This document shows positions 58,847 to 64,000 of a DNA stretch of 64,000 nt, piece after piece. The stretch covers positions 124,001-188,000 of the forward strand of contig DFKE01000012.1 in the NCBI GenBank assembly GCA_002373505.1. Reading direction: 5' to 3'. The DNA comes from Bacteroidales bacterium UBA3653 (GTDB taxonomy: Bacteria; Bacteroidota; Bacteroidia; Bacteroidales; Paludibacteraceae). Below the pieces are notes generated by a model. The model ran no database searches and was not told the origin of the DNA. It was given only the letters and a program-made list of their open reading frames with translations. Position numbers and translations under genes: made by a program. Within the stretch, counting starts at the first letter, position 1. Each line of letters starts with the position of its first letter.

Positions 58847-59917
58847 ATGAAGATTCTCGTAGCGCCATTGAACTGGGGACTGGGTCATGCCAGCCGTTGT
58901 GTGCCGCTTGTCCAGCGTTTTCTGGACGAGGGGCACGAAGTGATTCTGGGTGGTGACGGCGAGAGTCTGACCCTGCTGCGGCGGCATTTCCCGAAACAGC
59001 GGTACGTCTGTCTGGCGTCCCTGAATCTGCGGTACGGCAAAGGCGGGAGTCAGGTGTGGGCGATGGTAAAGGCCTTGCCGAAGCTCGCTCTATGGGCATA
59101 CAAGGACCATGTGATGCTGCAATCTCTCTTGCGCGAAGAAAAGATCGACATGGTCGTCTCCGATAACAGATTCGGGCTCTATACTTCTTCCCCCCTTCAT
59201 GGGGGGATCGAGGGGGGCTTTCCCCTCACCATCTATATCACCCACCAGTTGCATATCATGCTGCCGAAAGGCTGGCGGTGGCTGGAACCGCTCGTCGCAC
59301 GCATGCACGCACGTATATACACGCGGTATAATAAGGTGTGGGTGCCGGACTATGAGGAACAGGAAAAGAGCCTGAGCGGCGAATTGGGGCATCCTCAAAA
59401 ATCCTTCGTACATCGTACATCGTCCCTTTGTACCTTGTCTTATATCGGTCCCCTGAGCCGCTTTAGTCTTACAGCGCAGCGGTCTGACAGTGAAACGGTC
59501 TTACAGCAAAGCAGTCTTACAGCGCAGCGGTTTTATGCCACCGTTGCCGTCCTCAGCGGGCTGGAGCCGCAGCGGACGATGTTGGAACGGGAGTTGGTAC
59601 GGCGATACGCTGGTGCGGAAGAGAATGTGCTGATCGTCCAGGGATTGTTGAACCGTCCCAATACCCGTATCAAACGCGGTACAATCACCCTCGTCCCGTA
59701 TCTGAGTGATGCCGAATTGGCTGCCGCGCTGAAGGGTGCCAAACATATCATCGTCCGTTCCGGTTATTCCACCATCATGGATATGGAGGCATTGGGACTC
59801 TTGCACTCACCAATGACCAATGACCAATCACCAATCATTGAGTTTATTCCTACTCCCGGACAGCCGGAACAAGAGTATTTAGCCACATGGATTAAACAAA
59901 ATAACGCTTTTTTGTAA
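58847..59917 (+). CDS. MurG-like (GT28-type) glycosyltransferase
   Basis: 356 residues. The start VAPLNWGLGHASRCVPLVQRF is the Gly-rich N-terminal motif of GT-B glycosyltransferases. The C-terminal VRSGYSTIMDMEALGLL is the UDP-sugar-binding region. It may act on lipid or surface-glycan precursors. The gene carries at least four repeat-derived in-frame segments: SPLHGGIEGGFP (59187-59225), VHRTSSLCTL (59407-59432), SLTAQRSDSETVLQQSSLTAQR (59468-59531) and SPMTNDQSPI (59812-59839). The acceptor is unknown. Confidence 0.8.
   Translation: MKILVAPLNWGLGHASRCVPLVQRFLDEGHEVILGGDGESLTLLRRHFPKQRYVCLASLNLRYGKGGSQVWAMVKALPKLALWAYKDHVMLQSLLREEKIDMVVSDNRFGLYTSSPLHGGIEGGFPLTIYITHQLHIMLPKGWRWLEPLVARMHARIYTRYNKVWVPDYEEQEKSLSGELGHPQKSFVHRTSSLCTLSYIGPLSRFSLTAQRSDSETVLQQSSLTAQRFYATVAVLSGLEPQRTMLERELVRRYAGAEENVLIVQGLLNRPNTRIKRGTITLVPYLSDAELAAALKGAKHIIVRSGYSTIMDMEALGLLHSPMTNDQSPIIEFIPTPGQPEQEYLATWIKQNNAFL
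59187..59225. repeat. C-rich/G-rich palindrome inside glycosyltransferase gene
   Basis: CCCCCCTTCAT followed by GGGGGGATCGAGGGGGG, in frame, near the SPLHGGIEGG codons. Confidence 0.7.
59407..59420. repeat. Heptamer CGTACAT x2 inside glycosyltransferase gene
   Basis: Two CGTACAT units flanked by TCCTT and CGTCCCTTT, in frame, as in the MATE gene. Confidence 0.85.
59468..59531. repeat. 16-bp array CTTACAGCGCAGCGGT x4 inside glycosyltransferase gene
   Basis: Four 16-bp units in exact register (59468, 59484, 59500, 59516), the first and last identical. The unit resembles the CTGTCAGC...GCGGTCT modules elsewhere. Confidence 0.95.
59812..59839. repeat. Heptamer array AATGACC x4 inside glycosyltransferase gene
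   Basis: AATGACC, AATGACC, AATCACC and AATCATT in exact register, in frame. Confidence 0.93.
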
Positions 59918-59932
59918 AAAAATGCAAAAATA

Positions 59933-59964
59933 TTTGCGTATTCCAAAAAAAAGCAGTACTTTTG
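59933..59964 (+). promoter_or_regulatory. Promoter for tRNA-Glu/rpsT
   Basis: TTTG at 59933-59936, 20 bases, TACTTTTG at 59957-59964. A leader of about 140 bases, with a GTCCAT/ATGGAC hairpin at 60058-60081, precedes the tRNA. Confidence 0.92.
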
Positions 59965-60108
59965 CACCCGCTTTTCTCCCATGCACTCCGAATGGTTCCC
60001 TCGGGATGTAAACTAACGAAGTGTTTGCGGACCGAAGAGCGGAGGCACAAGTTGCCCGTCCATTAAGCGGAGCGGTATGGACAAATGCACGCTTGTTGCC
60101 GAACGCGA

Positions 60109-60180
60109 GGTGCCATCGTATAACGGTTAGTACTCAAGATTTTCATTCTTGCAATAGGGGTTCGATTCCCCTTGGCACTA
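60109..60180 (+). tRNA. tRNA-Glu (UUC)
   Basis: Acceptor GGTGCCA pairs with TGGCACT, anticodon arm CAAGA-TTTTCAT-TCTTG with anticodon TTC, T arm with GGTTCGATTCC. CCA is not encoded. rpsT follows after 118 bases. Confidence 0.96.
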
Positions 60181-60298
60181 CAAGACCTTCCCTAAAGTCA
60201 CGTCCCGAGGCTTTTCCTCTCATCGCCAAGGGATATTACTAAACCGCCGGGGCTGAAGGCTGATAGCCGGAAGCTGAAGGCAAAAACAACAAACAAAG

Positions 60299-60553
60299 AT
60301 GGCAAATCATAAAAGCTCTTTGAAGCGTATCCGCCAAACGGCAGCACGCAAGGCACACAATCATTATTATGCAAAAACCGCACGTAATGCTGTGCGTGAC
60401 TTGCGCAAGACTACCGACAAAGCTGCAGCAGCTGCTGCTCTGCCTAAGGTTAGTTCGATGCTCGATAAACTGGCTAAGCGCCACATTATCCATGTAAACA
60501 AAGCCGCTAATCTCAAATCCAAATTGGCTCGCTTTGTAAACAAAATGGCGTAA
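60299..60553 (+). CDS. rpsT: Ribosomal protein S20
   Basis: 84 residues, ATG at 60299. ANHKSSLKRIRQTAARKAHN and the basic helices are diagnostic of bS20, which binds 16S rRNA. It is probably expressed from the tRNA-Glu promoter and ends at the terminator at 60579. Confidence 0.98.
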   Translation: MANHKSSLKRIRQTAARKAHNHYYAKTARNAVRDLRKTTDKAAAAAALPKVSSMLDKLAKRHIIHVNKAANLKSKLARFVNKMA

Positions 60554-60578
60554 TTCAGGAAACGCAAACAGGTCAATG

Positions 60579-60610
60579 GAAGAATCACGATAGTGGTTCT
60601 TCTTTTTTTT
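60579..60610 (+). terminator. Rho-independent terminator after rpsT
   Basis: Arms GAAGAATCAC (60579-60588) and GTGGTTCTTC (60593-60602) with loop GATA and eight T. Confidence 0.95.
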
Positions 60611-60632
60611 GTCCTATAAAAATGCACGAATA

Positions 60633-60664
60633 TTTGTGTGTTTCAAAAAAAAGTAGTACCTTTG
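60633..60664 (+). promoter_or_regulatory. Promoter for AraC regulator
   Basis: TTTG at 60633-60636, 20 bases, TACCTTTG at 60657-60664. The ATG follows at 60691. Confidence 0.93.
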
Positions 60665-60690
60665 CACCGAATTTTAATACTTTTATTAAG

Positions 60691-61536
60691 ATGAAAGAGA
60701 ATAATATCCCTATTGTTGACTGTCCTTACGGGGACTATATGATCGGAGACGCGAGTGGTAAACTGATGAATGAGTACGGACGGTATCCGTGTAAGATCAA
60801 ATGCGGTGTGTATGCTCTTTTGGTGCGAGGGACGGCTCATGCTACGATCAATGTGACCGAATATGATTTCAAGGCGAACGATGTGTTATTGCTCGAACCC
60901 GGCAGTTTTCTGCTGATACGCGAGTTCTCGGATGATGCGCTGGTGTATTGGATTGTATTCGGCAGTTCGTTTCTGGAGAAATATACCGTGAACAATAAGA
61001 TGTCGCTTTCCGCCTTGCAGTTGCACTCTCCAAAGCTGAACGTGAGTGAGAACCACGCGAAAGTGTTATGCTCGATGTACGACACTATTATCGCTGCGCT
61101 CAATGCGGAGCCGTCCATGCTGGACACCGAGAAGATGGTGCACGTCTTCAATCTGCTCCGTACCAGTTATGCCAAATATGCGCATGAGCAGGAGGAGTAT
61201 CTGGTCAAGCCGATGGACCGTAAGACGGAGATCTATCAGGATTACTGCCAGTTGGTGCTGAAGCACTATCAGGAATGGCATCATGTGAGCCAGTATGCCG
61301 AGGCTATGCGCATCACCCTGCCGCACCTCTGCTCCACGATCAAGTCGGTAGGCGACAGGACAGCCGGGGATATTATCATCGAGGCTATTATCACGGACGC
61401 CAAGTCGCAGCTCAAGATCACGAACCTGCAGGTGAAAGAGATTGCCCTGAGCCTCGGCTTTGACAATGTGGCATTCTTCAACCGCTTCTTCAAATCCCGC
61501 GTCGGCGTCACCCCGAAAGCCTACCGGAATGCGTAA
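60691..61536 (+). CDS. AraC-family transcriptional regulator
   Basis: 281 residues from the ATG at 60691. The N-terminal 130 residues form a cupin-like sensor (GRYPCKIKCGVYALLVRGTA, FKANDVLLLEPGSFLLI). The C-terminal AraC HTH (about 185-281) has VSQYAEAMRITLPHLCSTIKSVG and VKEIALSLGFDNVAFFNRFFKSRVGVTP. It probably controls nearby carbohydrate genes, since the next two genes belong to a SusC locus. No membrane segment is seen. Confidence 0.9.
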   Translation: MKENNIPIVDCPYGDYMIGDASGKLMNEYGRYPCKIKCGVYALLVRGTAHATINVTEYDFKANDVLLLEPGSFLLIREFSDDALVYWIVFGSSFLEKYTVNNKMSLSALQLHSPKLNVSENHAKVLCSMYDTIIAALNAEPSMLDTEKMVHVFNLLRTSYAKYAHEQEEYLVKPMDRKTEIYQDYCQLVLKHYQEWHHVSQYAEAMRITLPHLCSTIKSVGDRTAGDIIIEAIITDAKSQLKITNLQVKEIALSLGFDNVAFFNRFFKSRVGVTPKAYRNA

Positions 61537-61593
61537 GCATTAGTAAAAGAAAAAGAAATAAAAATCCAAAAAATCGTTAAAATGGCACTTTTA

Positions 61594-61625
61594 TTTGTAA
61601 GTGTCATTTTTTTGTTGTACCTTTG
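61594..61625 (+). promoter_or_regulatory. Promoter for hybrid regulator
   Basis: TTTG at 61594-61597, 20 bases, TACCTTTG at 61618-61625, 21 bases before the ATG. Confidence 0.92.
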
Positions 61626-61646
61626 CACGCAGAAAAATGTTGCATT

Positions 61647-63146
61647 ATGAGAAACATCATTGTTAGTATAGTGGCTTTGTGCCTGCTCGTAACGGCTTGT
61701 ACTTCGCATGAACCGCAGTACCGCATCGGTGTCAGTCAATGCCTCGACGATGCCTGGCGGCAGAAGATGAACTATGAGATGGAGCGGGAACTGCTGCTGC
61801 ACCCCGATATGGCGATCTCCCGCCGTATCGCTTATGGCAGCAATGAACTCCAGTGCGCGCAGATCGACAGCTTCATCGCCGAGCGAGTGGATCTGCTGAT
61901 CGTCAGTCCGAACGAGGCGGAGCAGGTGAAGCCGGCGGTGACGAGGGCGTACAGAGTCGGTATTCCTGTGATCGTGGCAGACCGCCGTGTCACGGGCGAC
62001 GAATGGACCGCCTTCATCGGAGGCGACAACTACAAGGTAGGCCGACTCATGGCGCAATGGGTGACGGGGAAGGCGACAGACCAAGGAGTAAAAGGGAAAG
62101 GCGAACCGTTCCGAGTGCTGGAGGTGACCGGTCTGCCGGGATCCACCCCAGCTACGCTGCGCCATAAGGGTATGATGGAAGGTATTGACGAGGCGAAGGG
62201 CGAAGGATTAAAGGCCAAGGTGGAGGTGCAGAGCGTGATGGGGCGTTGGTATAAAGAGAACGCTTATGAGGCAGTCTCCGCTTATCTGGACAGTCATCCT
62301 ATGCCGGATGTTATCGTAGCGCATAACGACCTCATGGCGATCGGTGCCGCTGAGGCGCTCAGTGCTCATCCTACGAAAGGAAACTTACCGCCTATCATGG
62401 GAGTGGACGGTATCCAACTCGGCCTGAGGGCCATAGTAGAGGGCAAGATCACCTGTTCGGCTACCTATTCCTCCCGCGGTGACATGGTGATTGCAACGGC
62501 AGCGCAGATCCTGCACGGTGAGCCTTTTGTGCGGGACACGGTGTTGGAGACTACTATGATAGATGCTTCCATTGCCTATCCGATGCTCAGGCAGGACGAG
62601 GCGATCACCCGCGATCTGGAGACTCTCCATCTCTTCCAAACCCAGACGGAAAGCAAATGGAGACAGTTGCGCTTCGACCGATTGGTACTGATTCTATTTG
62701 TGGTGTTTTTCTTCACTTTGTTCATCATTACCTTAGCCTATGTATTCATCAAACAGCGTAAGATCCTGACGGAGATCAAGCACGATATTATCCCCCAGCT
62801 GGAGGACATGCAGGAGGCTATCCAGCTCAGTAAAAAGGACGAGGCCTTTGCTGAGAGGCTGCGTCAAGTGGTGGACGATTATCTGACGGACCCGAATCTG
62901 AATGTAGAGTTCCTCGGCGGAAAACTGCAACTGAGCCGTACACAGCTCTTCCGACGCGTCAAGACCGTTTACGGCAAAGGACCGCTCGACTATATCCGTG
63001 AGCAACGTCTCATCCGCGCCGACCAACTCCTCCATACGACCGACATGACCATCCAGCAAGTCGCGCTCGAACTATGCTTCTCCTCCGCCGGATATTTCAC
63101 TAAATGCTATAAGGAATACTTTGGACACCTGCCTAGTGCGCGCTAA
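61647..63146 (+). CDS. Transmembrane hybrid regulator: periplasmic sugar-binding domain plus AraC HTH
   Basis: 499 residues from the ATG at 61647. An N-terminal signal/anchor with VTAC (cysteine 18) may be a lipobox. Residues about 25-320 are a type I periplasmic binding domain (YRIGVSQCLDDAWRQKMN, VDLLIVSPNEAEQV, PVIVADRRVTGDEWTAFIGGDN, VIVAHNDLMAIGAAEAL). A transmembrane helix lies at about 347-368, followed by an AraC HTH at about 410-499 (LNVEFLGGKLQLSRTQLFRRVKTVYG, QQVALELCFSSAGYFTKCY). It has no kinase, so a sugar bound outside could directly change DNA binding inside. It sits before a SusC gene and is its likely regulator. Confidence 0.92.
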   Translation: MRNIIVSIVALCLLVTACTSHEPQYRIGVSQCLDDAWRQKMNYEMERELLLHPDMAISRRIAYGSNELQCAQIDSFIAERVDLLIVSPNEAEQVKPAVTRAYRVGIPVIVADRRVTGDEWTAFIGGDNYKVGRLMAQWVTGKATDQGVKGKGEPFRVLEVTGLPGSTPATLRHKGMMEGIDEAKGEGLKAKVEVQSVMGRWYKENAYEAVSAYLDSHPMPDVIVAHNDLMAIGAAEALSAHPTKGNLPPIMGVDGIQLGLRAIVEGKITCSATYSSRGDMVIATAAQILHGEPFVRDTVLETTMIDASIAYPMLRQDEAITRDLETLHLFQTQTESKWRQLRFDRLVLILFVVFFFTLFIITLAYVFIKQRKILTEIKHDIIPQLEDMQEAIQLSKKDEAFAERLRQVVDDYLTDPNLNVEFLGGKLQLSRTQLFRRVKTVYGKGPLDYIREQRLIRADQLLHTTDMTIQQVALELCFSSAGYFTKCYKEYFGHLPSAR

Positions 63147-63148
63147 AA

Positions 63149-63229
63149 TGAAACATTTATAAATACTAATTTTGTTGCAAAATATGTTACATTTGTTGCA
63201 GTGAAACATCAGTGGCATATTTTGCAACA
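63149..63229. promoter_or_regulatory. Candidate operator upstream of susC
   Basis: A 14-bp inverted repeat TGTTGCAAAATATG (63173-63186) / CATATTTTGCAACA (63216-63229), a direct copy of TGTTGCA 21 bases on (63194), and two TGAAACAT copies (63149 and 63202) stand just before the promoter. They are good candidates for binding by one of the two upstream AraC-type regulators. Confidence 0.65.
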
Positions 63230-63235
63230 TAATTA

Positions 63236-63268
63236 TTTGCGCATGTGCTAAAAAGCGCGTACTTTTGC
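63236..63268 (+). promoter_or_regulatory. Promoter for susC
   Basis: TTTG at 63236-63239, 20 bases, TACTTTTGC at 63260-63268. The ATG is 52 bases further. Confidence 0.9.
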
Positions 63269-63320
63269 GGCGGAATTTGGAAAATCCAAGTTCTGCTGTA
63301 TTGTTTAATTCATAATTCTC

Positions 63321-64000
63321 ATGAAAAACAAAAGACTTCTTTTGACATCCTTCTTCGTGGTGTTGCTGTCTATTGCTTTCGCTCACGCGCAGGTGACCGC
63401 TTCGGGCGTGGTGACGGATGCCGCTACCGGCGAACCGATCATCGGAGCTTCCGTGCTGGAGGAAGGAACGACGAATGGTACCATCACGGATTTCGATGGT
63501 AATTTCCAACTGACTGTGGCTTCGGGAGCGAAACTGGTGATCTCCTATGTCGGCTACAAATCTCAAAACGTGGCTGCTGCCGCCAATCTGCAAATCAAGC
63601 TGGCGGAAGACAGCGAGGTGTTGGACGAAGTGGTAGTAACCGGTTATACGACCCAGCGTAAGGCGGATCTGACCGGTGCGGTAAGTGCTGTGAGCGCCAA
63701 GGATCTGGAGAAACAGCAGGAGAACAACCCGATGAAAGCGCTGCAGGGTAAGATCCCCGGAATGAACATTACCGCGGACGGTAACCCTTCCGGTGCAGCA
63801 ACGGTTCGTATCCGTGGTATCGGTACGCTCAATGACAACGACCCGCTGTACATCATCGACGGTGTGCCTACCAAATCCGGCATGCACGAGTTGAACCCCA
63901 ATGACATCGAGTCGATCCAAGTCCTCAAGGATGCCGCTTCCGCTTCTATCTATGGTAGCCGTGCTGCCAACGGTGTCATTATTATCACGACCAAGAAAGG
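63321..64000 (+). CDS. SusC-type TonB-dependent receptor (3' end outside window)
   Basis: The frame opens with ATG at 63321 and runs off the right edge (about 226 residues seen). Signal peptide to about residue 23 (FAHAQ). A carboxypeptidase-D-like domain follows (VTASGVVTDAATGEPIIGASV ... ITDFDGNFQLTV ... VISYVGYKSQ). The TonB box region EVVVTGYTTQRKADLTGAVS and the plug (MKALQGKIPGMNI, VRIRGIGTLNDNDPLYIIDGVP, IESIQVLKDAASASIYGSRAANGVI) are typical of SusC, which imports oligosaccharides across the outer membrane with a SusD partner. The two regulators upstream suggest a polysaccharide-utilisation locus. Confidence 0.95.
   Translation, partial: MKNKRLLLTSFFVVLLSIAFAHAQVTASGVVTDAATGEPIIGASVLEEGTTNGTITDFDGNFQLTVASGAKLVISYVGYKSQNVAAAANLQIKLAEDSEVLDEVVVTGYTTQRKADLTGAVSAVSAKDLEKQQENNPMKALQGKIPGMNITADGNPSGAATVRIRGIGTLNDNDPLYIIDGVPTKSGMHELNPNDIESIQVLKDAASASIYGSRAANGVIIITTKK

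Overview
The window reads as chromosomal DNA of a Bacteroidales bacterium (phylum Bacteroidota). The evidence is at least a dozen promoters of the form TTTG-N20-TAnnTTTG, mostly A-rich leaders instead of Shine-Dalgarno sites, a SusC-type receptor, giant secreted proteins with Listeria-Bacteroides (InlB) repeats, AraC regulators anchored in the membrane, and a familiar Bacteroidales housekeeping set (gapA, pepD, dnaG, surA, rpsT next to tRNA-Glu). No rRNA, CRISPR array, transposase or integrase was seen. The family within the order cannot be fixed from sequence alone.

Layout. 1-7171 (+): 3' part of a giant surface protein, a small membrane-anchored protein and a four-helix-bundle protein. 7228-18616 (-): one long probable transcription unit with potABCD polyamine uptake, a TPR protein, an outer-membrane barrel and a GH88/105-like lipoprotein. 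18873-21228 (-): CsgG-like protein plus two sister lipoproteins. 21864-27696 (+): pRiA4b-ORF3-like protein, miaA, PKD lipoprotein, glycogen synthase, C69 peptidase. 27747-28514 (-): small outer-membrane barrel. 28634-31659 (+): MATE exporter and pepD. 31758-36655 (+): TPR/AraC sensor-regulator, large secreted protein, and a 45-residue peptide. 37003-39110 (+): short FeoB and a secreted HMA protein. 39254-49737 (-): gapA, rnhA, a 1212-aa surface protein, an OmpA protein, tRNA-Arg, DUF2461, rfbD, rfbC, recX, prmC. 49777-59917 (+): ribD, then an envelope-biogenesis series (PpiC-like lipoprotein, surA, OstA-like, barrel) running into dnaG, a radical SAM protein and a glycosyltransferase. 60109-60553 (+): tRNA-Glu and rpsT. 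60691-64000 (+): an AraC regulator, a periplasmic-binding/AraC hybrid regulator and the start of a SusC gene, probably the beginning of a glycan-use locus.

The most unusual feature is a class of very short tandem arrays with exact 7-bp or 8-bp period, in many sequence families (CTAGNNNC, CAATTTT, CTTTCRA, GGTGAAA, CTGAACA, CGTACAT, GTAATGAC, CATTTTCN and others). They sit between genes, supply start or stop codons, encode parts of signal peptides, and interrupt conserved enzymes in frame at probable surface loops. The four-helix-bundle gene at 6611-7171 is bracketed by two 36-bp CTAG arrays, direct repeats identical at 34 of 36 positions, so it looks like a small cassette. Similar arrays without such a gene lie at four other places. 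Separate sets of 11-bp, 16-bp, 22-bp, 27-bp and 30-bp repeats fill several of the longer intergenic gaps.
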